64,000 nt of DNA from Rhynchopus sp. YZ270_cl-10 (GCA_964035575.1 OZ037870.1:372001-436000); one strand, 5' to 3'; shown: positions 32,251-42,918, numbered from the stretch's first letter. Notes: a model not told the origin generated them from the letters alone. Program-made: numbers and translations.

Positions 32251-34047
32251 TCACTCCTCGTACCGTGCAAGGTAGTCGCTCCACTTCATGCGGTGTCTGG
32301 AGTTGACGTGCTTCCGCACAGACGCCTCTGACGCAAACGGGACACCTGCAGCTGTCTGTGCAACGCCACATTCACGGCAGGAGTGCTCCGTCGCGTCTTC
32401 CTCCTCGCTCCCCTGCTCCTCCTCCGCAGTCTCCGTTGCTTCCTCCACTTCCAGCTCCTCCCGTTTCCTCTTCACCCCTCTGCTCTCCTGACCAGGTGGC
32501 GTCTTTGCAAGGCGCCCACGCAGCAGCTCCGCAGTCTCCTCTGAGTAAGACTCCGCAAGTGCGAGGCAGGTCATCCCACCGCTCGTCATGTGCAGCGGGT
32601 CTGCCCCGTTGTCGAGGAGCACCTCGCAGACGTCGAGGCTGCCCTCCACAGCAGCCTGCTCCAGAGCGGTGGTGGCACCGCCGTCCACCTTTGCACCGTG
32701 CTTCAGCAGCAGCTTCACCGCAGACACCTTCCTTGAGGAGGCTGCATGCGCAAGACACGTCCACCCCTCTGTGTCCTCCACCTCCAGGTCTGGTGTCGTC
32801 GCCTCAAACACAAGCCCCATATGACACAGAGCAGCCTTGCCTGCAAGGTACATCAGAACTGTCTGCCCGTTGGCGCTCTTCTGGTTGATGTCAAGTCTGT
32901 CACTTTGCAGAAGTGCCTGCAGGTTCAGCCAGCACCGCTTCTTAGCCTCGTGCATTGCGAGTGTGTCGCCGCATTCATCAAAGACGTTGGGATTTGCACC
33001 CAAGGACAGAAGCTTTGCAACATAGTTACGTTTATCTGCAACTTCCACAAAGCGGGTCAAAACTGTATTATTCCTATCCGAGCACACAGTGTCAATGTCC
33101 ATCCCGCATGCCACGAGAGACTCCTCCATGTTCAACAACTCGTCGCAAGGCCGACGACGAACATAGTGACGCTTGCGCAGATAGACATTTGGGTCAGCAC
33201 CCTTCTGCACCAATACCTGCAATGTCTTGAGTGGAATACCCTCGCCTAACGTAAGGAGCACATCACTGTCGACAGCAGCACCGTGTTCCAACAGCATCGA
33301 CAGCAGGTTCACGAACTGCGCCACATCGCATCGCTTACACAATGCCGTCACTGTGCCGTCAAGGGGAGACACGGGAATGAGTGCCTCGCAGTATGGTAGC
33401 GCTTTCTTCATTGCGGCGGCACTCTCCTCAATGATGAAACCGCCGCACGGATCCGGAACATGCAAAAGAAGTGCCTTCAACAAATGGTTCTTGAATCCGT
33501 CAGACCCACGTGCAAGTGCGGCATCGACAAGGGTTCCCATGTGGCTCTCATTCCTCCATGGACGGTACGTCAGGGCATCTTCGCACAAAAGAATGTCGTC
33601 GTCCACTATCAGGTTAAGCACAGTTGGGTCCTGCAAGGGGAGGAATGCGTAGAGATGCGCGCGCCTTCTGTCATGCTGGTTTTGTGGTTTGACAAAGTTA
33701 ACACCAGCCTGCAGCAACCACCCAACAACATCGTAGCTTTTACTGCGTGTTGATGTGACAACACTGCCCCAAGCAAGTCGGATGCCACGCTTCGCCAGCT
33801 CCTGTACGGCAACAGCCTTGATGGACACCACAACCTCCACACAGCTACCCGCACTGAGGTGCGCCACACTCTCGTCGTCGTCAAGGGAAATGCCCTCGGG
33901 GACCAAACACATCTCAAAGGCATCCCCCACACCACTCAGGTGTGCAGCAACAACACCCCGCACCACGCGACGCAGCTCCCCTATGCGTGCCTCACCCGAC
34001 AGCTCGCACAGCTCCTCGTGCACACCGCATTTCACATGAAACTCCAT
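32251..34047 (-). CDS. Ankyrin-repeat protein with N-terminal ubiquitin-like domain and C-terminal C2H2 finger, copy 2
   Basis: The uninterrupted frame gives 598 residues from ATG 34047. Residues 1-75 resemble a ubiquitin-like fold (MEFHVKCGVHEELCEL ending ESVAHLSAGSCVEVVV). The middle holds many degenerate ankyrin repeats, clearest near the end (LLKHGAKVDGGATTALEQAA, VCEVLLDNGADPLHM). An acidic and basic linker (GVKRKREELEVEEATETAEE) resembles a nuclear localisation signal. The C-terminus is a C2H2-type zinc finger, C-x2-C ... H-x4-H, ending KWSDYLARYEE in all three copies. Ankyrin repeats bind proteins, and the finger could bind nucleic acid or ubiquitin; the role is unknown. This is probably the most complete copy. 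A pyrimidine tract and GCACAG lie 20-60 bases upstream of the ATG. Confidence 0.85.
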   Translation of the reverse strand: MEFHVKCGVHEELCELSGEARIGELRRVVRGVVAAHLSGVGDAFEMCLVPEGISLDDDESVAHLSAGSCVEVVVSIKAVAVQELAKRGIRLAWGSVVTSTRSKSYDVVGWLLQAGVNFVKPQNQHDRRRAHLYAFLPLQDPTVLNLIVDDDILLCEDALTYRPWRNESHMGTLVDAALARGSDGFKNHLLKALLLHVPDPCGGFIIEESAAAMKKALPYCEALIPVSPLDGTVTALCKRCDVAQFVNLLSMLLEHGAAVDSDVLLTLGEGIPLKTLQVLVQKGADPNVYLRKRHYVRRRPCDELLNMEESLVACGMDIDTVCSDRNNTVLTRFVEVADKRNYVAKLLSLGANPNVFDECGDTLAMHEAKKRCWLNLQALLQSDRLDINQKSANGQTVLMYLAGKAALCHMGLVFEATTPDLEVEDTEGWTCLAHAASSRKVSAVKLLLKHGAKVDGGATTALEQAAVEGSLDVCEVLLDNGADPLHMTSGGMTCLALAESYSEETAELLRGRLAKTPPGQESRGVKRKREELEVEEATETAEEEQGSEEEDATEHSCRECGVAQTAAGVPFASEASVRKHVNSRHRMKWSDYLARYEE

Positions 34048-34579
34048 CGGTGAAGGGGGAGGGAAGGGTTCTGTGCAAGGAAGGGAAGGGTGGGTGGGGT
34101 GGTACAGGGCCATGCAGTCGGTTGTGTGGGAAAGCAGTTATTTTGTGTTGGTGACGACACCCTGAGATCAGAGAGGACGCGTTTACATAACGTTCATATG
34201 AAGGAGGTGAACAGCACACTGTTGACCACTTCCATCTACGACCAGACAAACCTCAGCAGAGACGAACCTAACTAAAAGCCTCACTGTCTTCCACCTTAGG
34301 TATCTAGAGCCGATCCTCAGCAGACCTCATGAGAAGCCTCAATATGAGGGCAACCTGGTGGGGAACGTGGCTAACAACACTCACCTGGCGAAATTCGTTC
34401 AGATGGGAAAAGGGTGATTCCTTAAGGGGGAGTTGACCAGGGAAAATGGGTCCAGGGGAAAGGTTGCGCTATTTTTTCACTTTAACTGTACTGTTTGATC
34501 ACCCATTACATGATTTTATTTATTCCCCAAGTTTTTTTTTAATGTATTTAAATGAACCGGAACCGTATCACTTTGTTCT

Positions 34580-34620
34580 AACACATCTCAGTCGAGCTCG
34601 TGCAAAGCGTGGACGTGAGT
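34580..34620 (+). repeat. Class H element, copy 1
   Basis: ACACATCTCAGTCGAGCTCG and TGCAAAGCGTGGACGTGAGT recur with few changes at 47945-47986. The rest of 34048-34804 has no gene. Confidence 0.6.
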
Positions 34621-34804
34621 GATCCGATAAGTATGCCGAGGAGAAACATTCATCAAGTTTTGGAAGGGAAGATCGCTCACGAGAGACCACTCGTTGGCGC
34701 ACGGGTTTTTATGCTTGATGAGGGAGTTGAACGGAACAGGTGGAACCTTCTCCATCAAAAATAATCCGCGTATTATACATCGCCTGTGACAGCATGTCCT
34801 CTGC

Positions 34805-36475
34805 TCACTCCTCGTACCGTGCAAGGTAGTCGCTCCACTTCATGCGGTGTTTGGCGACGACGTGCTGCCGCACAGACGACTCTGACGCAAACGGGACACC
34901 TGCAGCTGTCTGTGTAACGCCACATTCACGGCAGGAGTGCTCCTCCTCCTCCTCACTCCCCTGCTCCTCCCGTTTCCTCTTCACCCCTCTTGTCATGTGC
35001 AGCGGGTCTGCCCCGTTGTCGAGGAGCACCTCGCAGACGTCGAGGCTGCCCTCCACAGCAGCCTGCTCCAGAGCGGTGGTGGCACCGCCGTCCACCTTTG
35101 CACCGTGCTTCAGCAGCAGCTTCACCGCAGACACCTTCCTTGAGGAGGCTGCATGCGCAAGACACGTCCACCCCTCTGTGTCCTCCACCTCCAGGTCTGG
35201 TGTCGTCGCTTCAAACACCAGCCCCATATGACACAGAGCAGCCTTGCCTGCAAGGTACATCAGAAGTGTCTGCCCGTTGGCGCTCTTCTGGTTGATGTCT
35301 AGTCTGTCGCTTTGCAGAAGTGCCTGCAGGTTCAGCCAGCACAGGTTCGGGGACGCAAGTACTGTGAGTGTGTCGCCGCATTCATCAAAGACGTTGGGAT
35401 TTGCACCCAAGGACAGAAGCTTTGTAACATATTTAGGTTTATCTGCAACTTCCACTGCGCGTGCCAAAAGAGTATTGTTCCTATCCAAGCACACAGTGTC
35501 AATGTCCATCCCGCATGCCAAGAGCGACTCCTCCATGTTCAGCAACTCTTGGTAAGGCCGACGCTGAACATAAGCATGCTTGCGATGCTTACGTAGACAG
35601 GCATTTGGGTCAGCACCCTTCTGCACCAACAGCTGCAATGTCTCGAGTGGAATACCCTGCTGTAACTCAAAGAGCACATCACTGTCGACAGCAGCACCGT
35701 GTTCCAACAGCATCGACAGCAGGTTCGCGAACTGCTTCAGATCTTCTCGACCACACAATATCGTCACTGTGCCGTCAAGGGGAGACACGGGAATGAGTGC
35801 CTCGCAGTATGGTAGCGCTTCCTCCAGGAACTGCGAGGTTCTATCCTCAATGCCCATGTACCAACGCTCCTCCATAACATGTGAAAGAAGTGCCTTCAAC
35901 AAATGGTTCTTTAATCTGTCAGACCCACGTGCAAGTGCGGCATCAACAAGGGTTACCACATGGCTCTCACTCCTCCATGCAGGGCACGTCAGGGCACGTT
36001 TGCACAAAAGAATGTCGTCGTCCACGATCAGGTTAAGCACAGTGGGGTCCTGCAAGGGGAGCAAAGAGTCTGTGCAGAGCTGCCCGGATGTATACATGGA
36101 CGCTCTTCGCCATGGTCTGTGAAAGATAACACCAGCCTGCAGCAACCACCCAACAACATCGTAGCTTTTACTGCGTGTGGCTTTGACAACACTCTCCCAA
36201 GTAAGGGGGATGTCACGCTTCGCCAGCTCCTGTACGGCAACAGCCTTGATGGACACCACAACCTCCACACAGCTACCCGCACTGAGGTGCGCCACACTCT
36301 CGTCGTCGTCAAGGGAAATGCCCTCGGGGACCAAACACATCTCAAAGGCATCCCCCACACCACTCAGGTGTGCAGCAACAACACCCCGCACCACGCGACG
36401 CAGCTCCCCTATGCGTGCCTCACCCGACAGCTCGCACAGCTCCTCGTGCACACCGCATTTCACATGAAACTCCAT
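34805..36475 (-). CDS. Ankyrin-repeat / C2H2 protein, copy 3
   Basis: The 556-residue protein has the same layout as copy 2. It lacks about 35 residues between the last ankyrin repeat and the basic linker: it goes straight from NGADPLHMT to RGVKRKREEQ. The acidic linker is shorter as well, but the finger remains (CRECGVTQ...FASESSVRQHVVAKH). A divergent stretch around residues 100-130 follows the ubiquitin-like domain. The frame is open throughout, so the copy is probably functional. Its upstream flank is shared with copy 1 and leads directly to the full Beclin gene. A putative splice acceptor (GCACAG, ending at 36499) follows a C/T-rich tract. Confidence 0.85.
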   Translation of the reverse strand: MEFHVKCGVHEELCELSGEARIGELRRVVRGVVAAHLSGVGDAFEMCLVPEGISLDDDESVAHLSAGSCVEVVVSIKAVAVQELAKRDIPLTWESVVKATRSKSYDVVGWLLQAGVIFHRPWRRASMYTSGQLCTDSLLPLQDPTVLNLIVDDDILLCKRALTCPAWRSESHVVTLVDAALARGSDRLKNHLLKALLSHVMEERWYMGIEDRTSQFLEEALPYCEALIPVSPLDGTVTILCGREDLKQFANLLSMLLEHGAAVDSDVLFELQQGIPLETLQLLVQKGADPNACLRKHRKHAYVQRRPYQELLNMEESLLACGMDIDTVCLDRNNTLLARAVEVADKPKYVTKLLSLGANPNVFDECGDTLTVLASPNLCWLNLQALLQSDRLDINQKSANGQTLLMYLAGKAALCHMGLVFEATTPDLEVEDTEGWTCLAHAASSRKVSAVKLLLKHGAKVDGGATTALEQAAVEGSLDVCEVLLDNGADPLHMTRGVKRKREEQGSEEEEEHSCRECGVTQTAAGVPFASESSVRQHVVAKHRMKWSDYLARYEE

Positions 36476-36724
36476 CGGTGAAGGGGGAGGGAAGGGTTCT
36501 GTGCAAGGAAGGGAAGGGTGGGTGGGGTGGTACAGGGCCATGCAGTCGGTTGTGTGGGAAAGCAATTCTGGGGAGAACAGGGAATATTGTTGCATCTATA
36601 TCCGATGTTTTGTGGTCAGGGGTTGTACAAATACCCTCCCTTCTGTGTCTCCAGAAAACCTGGGGTTTTTTTTTTTTGTTGCGACCTGCACAATGGTGTG
36701 ATAACACACACGGCTTTTTGTTCC

Positions 36725-36773
36725 TTGAAAATCTTGGTTGTATTGGTACAGACACCCGAGGATGTGCGCACAA
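36725..36773 (+). repeat. Class D element
   Basis: Source copy of the duplicated element at 30735; the two differ at only a few positions. Confidence 0.75.
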
Positions 36774-37006
36774 ATGTTTTTTTTTAATTCTTTCCCCCCT
36801 CCCCCCTCCCAATGCAAGAATAAAGCAACATAAAGTATTGAGCAAGAGGCTAGAAAAAATTTTTTTTGAGGTCGTTGTTTAGCCCCCACACAAACTACAC
36901 TAACGACTACATTGTACCCCAAGAAAACCATCCTCCCCAGTGGGAGTTTTCCCTCTCCCCTCCCCGTTCTCCCACACCTTCTCCAATGAGCAGTAGTGCT
37001 CAACAA

Positions 37007-37042
37007 AGTGGAAAGGATGCATAAACGTCTCTGTGAATGCAC
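37007..37042 (+). repeat. Class C-like hairpin with alternative stem
   Basis: TGCAT pairs with ATGCA around AAACGTCTCTGTGA, so the loop resembles class C while both stem arms have changed. Confidence 0.5.
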
Positions 37043-37077
37043 CAAAGCCAATCTCCACCAAAAAATAAAATAAATGT

Positions 37078-37120
37078 CTTTTGAAACTACAAAGCCCTCA
37101 ATGACAGTGTATCCAACAAA
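37078..37120 (+). repeat. Class A element, short form
   Basis: Reads TTTGAAACTACAAAGCCCTC, then AATGACAGTGTATCC; the 3' half of the class is missing. Confidence 0.6.
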
Positions 37121-37237
37121 AGGTTTATTTTTTGAGAAAAACCCTTAGTCACCTAACGATGACAGAGTCACCCTTTAAAAAAAAAAAATCCTTCTCTTGA
37201 GAAAGCAGTTTTTCAGACTCCCTAAAGAATAAAAAAG

Positions 37238-39439
37238 CTACTGACCACCACCCCCTTTTGGCAGGGCACCCTTTTTGTCGAGCGTCAGAAACTCTTGCAT
37301 AATCAGCATGGTGTTGCTTAATAGCCTTTTTAAGTTGCGCGAATATGCCTCTGGATCTAGTGTAGGGTCCGATCGAAGAAGGGTGGGGTCGACCAGCGAT
37401 TTCAATGTTACATTCCATTTTTTGGCAATCGCACGGATCACTGTTTCGAGGTGGCACAAACCTTGGGCGAGGGCTGCTGCATTTTCCCTTTCGGAGGAGA
37501 GCGGGAAGTTGGTATTCTCCTTGACAAGGTGAACTTCCATTCGGGTGGGGCCGACCACGACTGTTATATTACGTGAGACATCTGCAACACGTTGCATTGC
37601 ATGAATCAGCTGCGCAACATAGCCGAGCGACAAGGCAAACTCAACTGGCTGTGGCTTCGCAATCAGTGGATGCCCCAACCGGCATCCGTTCACATCCCCG
37701 GCTACGTACTTTTCATCCCCAGACTCAGTCATTGTGAACAAAAACCGCAATTTGAAGAACTCCCGCTTCTCCAAAACTTCATTCACGTTCTCCTCATGAA
37801 GCGTGAACCTGCGTCGGTTGTCAACAAAAAAAATGAGTCCCGTAATTGTCTCGATCAATTTGTACATATGCTCACCCCACTGATGGTTGTCCCCTTCTGC
37901 GAGATGCAAATTCTTGGTACGAATCTCGTTTTTCGACTGACACCGCAGTGCACGGCAGAGGCTCTTCACTGCCTTTCCCATATACCCTAGGGCCTCATCG
38001 ATGCTGGTTGTGCTGGAGCCCTCCTTAAAGAAAAGGTTATGATAGGTGGAGGTGTGGTCAATAACCTGACTCCCGCTTCCTTCAATGACAAAGTGGATCT
38101 TTGGTGCCTCTCCGGTCAGATTCTGTATCAATTGCTGCAAAGTGCGTACCAACATCGCGAGATGACCAAGACCACTATTCACCTCAGGCCAAGAAGGGAG
38201 AGAACTGAAGGCAGCACCACCCTGCTCTGCACCAGGAGAAACCGGAGCACCACCACCCCCTACCACCTGCCTTTCAGGAAATGCGGGTAATGTCAACCGA
38301 TGTCCATTTAGCGAAGCAACATTTCTTTGAAACGATATTTTAAAAAGAAACCGCAGGCTGGTTCCATGGTTCTGAAGGAGAAGCGCGCATTCATGGTAAT
38401 AAGCGTATTCGCTCTCCTCTGCTTCGGTTCTCTCTGAAGCCATGAAGGCGGTGTGCATATCGGATGCAACACGAAGACGTTCTACGCTTTCTCTCTCCGC
38501 TTCTAGGTCATCCTTTTGTGTAATGAATAACCGCGTCTCCTTCTCCATCTCCTCGCACTCCGCGTCCACTGCCTCTAGCTCCGCATGCAGTCGCAAGATA
38601 TCCTCCTCAAGCGCAACTAAATCCTCTTCTGTCACCTCATCAATGGGCAGCCCATCCTCCTCGTCCTCCTGCTCCCATGCTGCCAGCCGCTCCTCAACGA
38701 CAGACCGTTCTGCCTGCAAAACCGCCAAATTCTTTTTCGGTTTATCCAGCAAAATACTATAACACCCCGCGCAAACCGCACCAGACAACGCGACCTCCCC
38801 TGTCCTCACCAAATTTACATAACGTCCACTCATTAAACCAAGATGAAGCCATTCGCATTGCCTCCCTGCTTGGCTTTCCCCTGAGGGGACCCCTGCTGCG
38901 CGAAGACGAAAATCTGATTCAATTTCAGGAGAATTTCTTCTGTCGAGACGTCTGTCGGGGTGCGACACCAGATCCAAAGGGGATGCTCGAATATGCGGTG
39001 CGTTGGGAAAGCCATTTGCCGTAGAATATGCATGCGTCTCGATGAGAGGAGTATTCGGCAGAGTCGGACACGTTGAACCAAGTTGACTCAAATCCACAAA
39101 CGATTCGTTCGTCCGCATCCTCGGAAACCCTTCCGCAAAGGAGTTTACCCTATCAAACCCGGCTCGCCCAGAGGATTGCATCGACTGTACAGAGCTCTGC
39201 CTCGCCTCCATTGGGGTATTCGAGCCACTCGGAGAAGGAAGCGATCCTGGAGAGCTTTCCTTATCTGCCTGCAGAGGGGAAGGAGATGCCCGCATAGGCG
39301 ACCCATCTGCAGGCAGTGCCGTCCCTGCGGCAGTGTGTGTGTGCTGTAGCGGAGTGGACGGCGTATTAGCAGTCTCCTTCCTTTTGTCATTGCGGCTGCT
39401 TTGTATTTTGCACTGACATTGTGAGCAGGTTTCGCTCAT
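37238..39439 (-). CDS. ATG6: Beclin-1/ATG6-like autophagy protein
   Basis: ATG6/Beclin is the regulatory subunit of the class III PI3-kinase (VPS34) complexes that start autophagosome formation and endosomal sorting. The single exon gives 733 residues, longer than the usual 450-500. An N-terminal Cys motif (CSQCQC) is followed by about 190 disordered Ser/Pro-rich residues. Then come CAGCYSILLDK, which matches the start of the family's coiled coil, an acidic coiled coil (about 230-340), and the C-terminal conserved domain beginning NVASLNGHRLTLPAFPE and WPEVNSGLGHLAMLVRTLQ. A UVRAG-type relative is the main alternative. An unusual Gly/Pro insert interrupts the start of the C-terminal domain. 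A central piece was duplicated to 30833-31533. The upstream gene on the same strand is the SET protein. Confidence 0.7.
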   Translation of the reverse strand: MSETCSQCQCKIQSSRNDKRKETANTPSTPLQHTHTAAGTALPADGSPMRASPSPLQADKESSPGSLPSPSGSNTPMEARQSSVQSMQSSGRAGFDRVNSFAEGFPRMRTNESFVDLSQLGSTCPTLPNTPLIETHAYSTANGFPNAPHIRASPLDLVSHPDRRLDRRNSPEIESDFRLRAAGVPSGESQAGRQCEWLHLGLMSGRYVNLVRTGEVALSGAVCAGCYSILLDKPKKNLAVLQAERSVVEERLAAWEQEDEEDGLPIDEVTEEDLVALEEDILRLHAELEAVDAECEEMEKETRLFITQKDDLEAERESVERLRVASDMHTAFMASERTEAEESEYAYYHECALLLQNHGTSLRFLFKISFQRNVASLNGHRLTLPAFPERQVVGGGGAPVSPGAEQGGAAFSSLPSWPEVNSGLGHLAMLVRTLQQLIQNLTGEAPKIHFVIEGSGSQVIDHTSTYHNLFFKEGSSTTSIDEALGYMGKAVKSLCRALRCQSKNEIRTKNLHLAEGDNHQWGEHMYKLIETITGLIFFVDNRRRFTLHEENVNEVLEKREFFKLRFLFTMTESGDEKYVAGDVNGCRLGHPLIAKPQPVEFALSLGYVAQLIHAMQRVADVSRNITVVVGPTRMEVHLVKENTNFPLSSERENAAALAQGLCHLETVIRAIAKKWNVTLKSLVDPTLLRSDPTLDPEAYSRNLKRLLSNTMLIMQEFLTLDKKGALPKGGGGQ

Positions 39440-40884
39440 GTGTATAGGGGGGGAAGGGGAAGAATGGGGGGTCTAATTGATGATGGGGGGTTGAAAGGGA
39501 GAAAGGGGGGTCTTGCTTTCCCCTTGTAGATTGTCTCGAAATAGCGCAATAATGCCAAAATGACCCCTACTACGTCTATCCACCAGAATATGCGATAGAG
39601 GGTGAGGACAAAGGCGTCGTAGAACCACCAAGCGGTATCCACCAGGCACATCGTGGGACCTACCCTGAAGCATGCAACGAGCCTCTAAGCACATCACCCA
39701 ACCCAACCCAACCCCAGACAGCTGCCTCCGCCTTCTGCACGGTAGCAGCTGAGGGTGTGAGCCAAAACATAAGCGTCGGTGGGGTGAAGGTCACGAAGAA
39801 GAATTAGTACAGAACAGCACATAGGCTATAGGCTCTACCCCACCCAGCAGCGATTAAACCGTTAAGAAGCAAACTACTCTGGTCTTCTGACCTCCCCCCT
39901 TCCCCTTTCCCCTGAGGCTCTCCCCATTCCCCTTTTTCGATACCAACATCAGGTGTCAAATGAAGACGCGATGTTGGTACTGCGCACCTGAATGGATGCA
40001 AGAGGGGGCAGGGTAGCTGTGCACACTGGAAGGGGTGCTTGGCGTAGTGCGCAGAGAACAAGAACAGGCTTTTTTCCCATGAATGCATGGTTATCCTCAC
40101 TGATTGAAAAGTGTAAACACGCCCCCAGCGTGTCCCTCCCACGTGTGCCCCGTTTATCTCAATTGAGTCCCAGCGTGCAAACCCCCCGAACACTGTGCAG
40201 GCATTCTATAAGAAAACCTTTCGCACAAACGCATATGTCAATACAACCTTAAACCCAAACCCGCTTGATCAGCCACATTTTTTTCATAAAGAGCATTGAC
40301 TAACCATTGTCCAAGGACGATCGTTGTTCTGTTCTTTATAAAAAAAGGACGGAGGCTTTTGCGGACCACCCTTACCTCCCCTGCACACGAAGGCAACACA
40401 CCGCCTGAATTTGCAACCAGAACCAAACCACCCTCATCCTCACGATAATATTGACCTTCAATGAAAGAAAGACGCAGATAACACCACCATCCGACCCAGC
40501 TAGGGGAACACCCTCAGGATTCCCGCACCACTCATCCTCACAACATCCGACAAAAACGGCAATTTGCTTCACATTCTCTGCACCAATACGCAAACGAAGC
40601 AAACCCCTCCAGAACAACCCCCTACCACTCTATTACACAGAGAAGCACCACCACCACCCCCATATTTGGCTGGAAACAACCTACAACGGAAGCAGCGAAC
40701 ACTTCACACTACATCAGAATCTCTACCGCACAAACCCCCCCCTTTTTTTTACGTTCGTATTGTCATCACCATACCGTTTCCCCCCCCCCCCCCCCCCCCT
40801 CCCCTTCTCCCTTTATCAAAACCCCCTCTCTCCCCTAGGTCTTCCCGAGGAATTCCTCTATCTATTCTGCCCTTTTCTCTCACC
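39440..40884 (-). other. Spacer between Beclin-like and SET-domain genes
   Basis: The part just upstream of the Beclin ATG is a C/T-rich tract when read on the minus strand. The remainder (39700-40884) has poly-C around 40781-40799 and scattered pyrimidine-rich sequence. Open frames here have no genic codon use; no hairpin element was recognised. Confidence 0.5.
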
Positions 40885-41919
40885 TCACCTCACTCCCCTC
40901 CTCCTCCTCCTCCGCCACACCATCGCTCCCAACCTCTTCAACCCTACCAGCTCTGATACCAACACCGGCCATACCAGCCTCCCCTTCCCCCCTTTCCCCT
41001 TCCCCTTCCCCCGCAACCTCCTCACCTTCTCCATATTCCTTTTCACTGCTGACAGAGAATGTAAAATGCATTTTAACAAAGAAGGACCATCTCCCCCTCC
41101 TTTCCCTCTCCCCTCAACTCCTTGAACCAACCCCTCAAAATCAGCTTCCGCAACATAAAGAACCGATCGAGAGGACAGAGGGTGTTTCGGAGCATGAAAC
41201 ACATTGTCATTTTCCTCTATTCCTTCTGCCTTCATTGCAGCACGCAATAAAGGGGCCCCCGAATGCAACCCCACCGCATCAACCCCAGCTACGACCCCGT
41301 AGTCATGGAGCAGCGCCGGCGGTGATATTACACCATATGTGAACACCAGCTCCTCTCCACCGACCACCCCATGTACCCCTGCTCGAGCCACATAGACCAC
41401 ATCGTTACCTTCCATTTCAACTGAAAGGTGTACATTAGGAGTGTCACAATGATTCATCATATCAATTCCAGGGATAATAGAGACCACTCCTTCCTTCAAT
41501 GTAAATGCGCGAGACAAAGCGATACAAAGAAACCGAAAGAACTCAGGATGTGCCTCCTTATTCGCTTCCGCCTCGGTGGTAGTAAAATCATGCAAGGTAA
41601 GAGAGTACTGCAAAAGCGCGTTGTGTTTACTATGATACGTCATAAGAGGTATACAGCCAATATCTTCGGTACATATTGTTTTCAAATAAGCGGCAAATCT
41701 CCCGCAACGTTCTTTGTACAACACATCCGCAGCGTAAGCCATAGAACCCCCTTCCGCGCAACACCCCTCCGGAACCCTCAAAAGCAATGTCCCTTCAGGA
41801 TAGCAGGTCTGACCCCTCCCCTTAACGAACAGCCCCCTCCCGCGACGCCCCATTTTCACAGTAAGAGAGGGTGATACATAGCCAGAAGGGTGGGATTGTA
41901 TTGGGTCGGCCCATTGCAT
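40885..41919 (-). CDS. SET-domain protein methyltransferase (SETD3 / Rubisco LSMT type)
   Basis: SET enzymes of this class methylate lysine or histidine on non-histone proteins. The protein has 344 residues from ATG 41919; the frame runs seven codons further upstream but only to a TTG. Motifs include GRRGRGLFVKG near the N-terminus, the hallmark IIPGIDMMNHCDTPNV with the AsnHis that contacts S-adenosylmethionine, and GEELVFTYGVISPPALLHDYG, the C-terminal SET signature with its Tyr. The expected helical substrate-binding domain is short, and the C-terminus is unusually basic (Gly/Lys repeats, then six Arg in a row). An acceptor-like ACAACAG lies five bases before the ATG. Confidence 0.8.
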   Translation of the reverse strand: MQWADPIQSHPSGYVSPSLTVKMGRRGRGLFVKGRGQTCYPEGTLLLRVPEGCCAEGGSMAYAADVLYKERCGRFAAYLKTICTEDIGCIPLMTYHSKHNALLQYSLTLHDFTTTEAEANKEAHPEFFRFLCIALSRAFTLKEGVVSIIPGIDMMNHCDTPNVHLSVEMEGNDVVYVARAGVHGVVGGEELVFTYGVISPPALLHDYGVVAGVDAVGLHSGAPLLRAAMKAEGIEENDNVFHAPKHPLSSRSVLYVAEADFEGLVQGVEGRGKGGGDGPSLLKCILHSLSAVKRNMEKVRRLRGKGKGKGGKGRLVWPVLVSELVGLKRLGAMVWRRRRRRGVR

Positions 41920-42424
41920 AGTTTCTGTTGTGTTTGACAAAAAAAACCCCTACAATAACACCCAAGAAGTAGAGAGGGGGTTCTAGCTCAAATGGAAGGG
42001 AAGGGAGGGGGGTTATAGTAAGACTTATTAATAAACCACCGGATGGGGTAAAAACTAAAGGTGGAATTTTGGGATTTCAAAATCCTAATCTAAGGAGGGT
42101 TTTTTTTACCCCCTATCCGATGTTGTCTTACTGTATATCAAGACCTGTGCTCTATCAACGATGGTAATGGCACCCCCTGTGAATAGGTTCCTTCATTGGT
42201 GCTGAAAGCGTCTGTGCGAAAACCATGGAAGGTTGTTTGAGTAATAACGAAATATTGTATGGCGGAACCAAAACTGAGGTGGTTTAGAGGGGAAAAGAGA
42301 GAAGGAGACACTTTTTTTTTGGGTTAAATCGGTATGGAAGGTGCGAAGGGAGGGAGGGAGAGATGGAAAGAATGACTAAACTAAAATGAAATGAAAATCG
42401 AGAAGGGAAAAAAAAAAAATGAGG

Positions 42425-42470
42425 ATGATTAGTGCAAAAAAAAAAACGCCTCTGGGAGGCATGTACTGAT
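42425..42470 (+). repeat. Class C hairpin element with long A run
   Basis: AGTGC, eleven A residues, CGCCTCTGGGAGGC and GTACTGA. AGT pairs with ACT; the A run replaces the usual AAAA. Confidence 0.6.
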
Positions 42471-42743
42471 CTCCTCGGGATATCGAAGGGGGAAAGGGGA
42501 AGAAGACTCGCGCAGTATATAAAAAAAAATCGAAAAAAAAAAAAAAAAAAAGGAAAAAAAAATGGAAACGAAAAATGCAACAATGCTTTGCAACAAAAAA
42601 AGGGCAAACCTCCTGGCTGCATACCGTTTACTTCCGCATACTCTTTACTGCAACCGGTTACCATTTACTAAGAGGATTGGTCCAGTTATCGTTTACTAAG
42701 TCTTCGTATCACTGAGAGTTAGTAAATTGTATGCAACCAGGGG

Positions 42744-42918
42744 GTTTGAGGTCTCCTTTGTGCTTAGTCATCGTGTATGGAAAAATAAATAGGCATTGAT
42801 ATGATGGTCGAAGCTCTCAGTGCTTAGTCTGATTAGATTACTTAATGTTTTGAACATTGGTTATTCATCAATCTTTTTTGTTGTATTTTTTGGATCCTCT
42901 CAGGTGTTTAGTCACCCC
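42744..42918 (+). repeat. Cluster of three degenerate class B elements
   Basis: GTGCTTAGTCATCG (42744-42775), ATGATGGTCGAAGCTCTCAG with TGCTTAGTCTGA (42793-42834), and GGATCCTCTCAGGTGTTTAG with TCACC (42880-42918) each retain the 3' arm TTAGTC and part of the loop. Confidence 0.5.
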
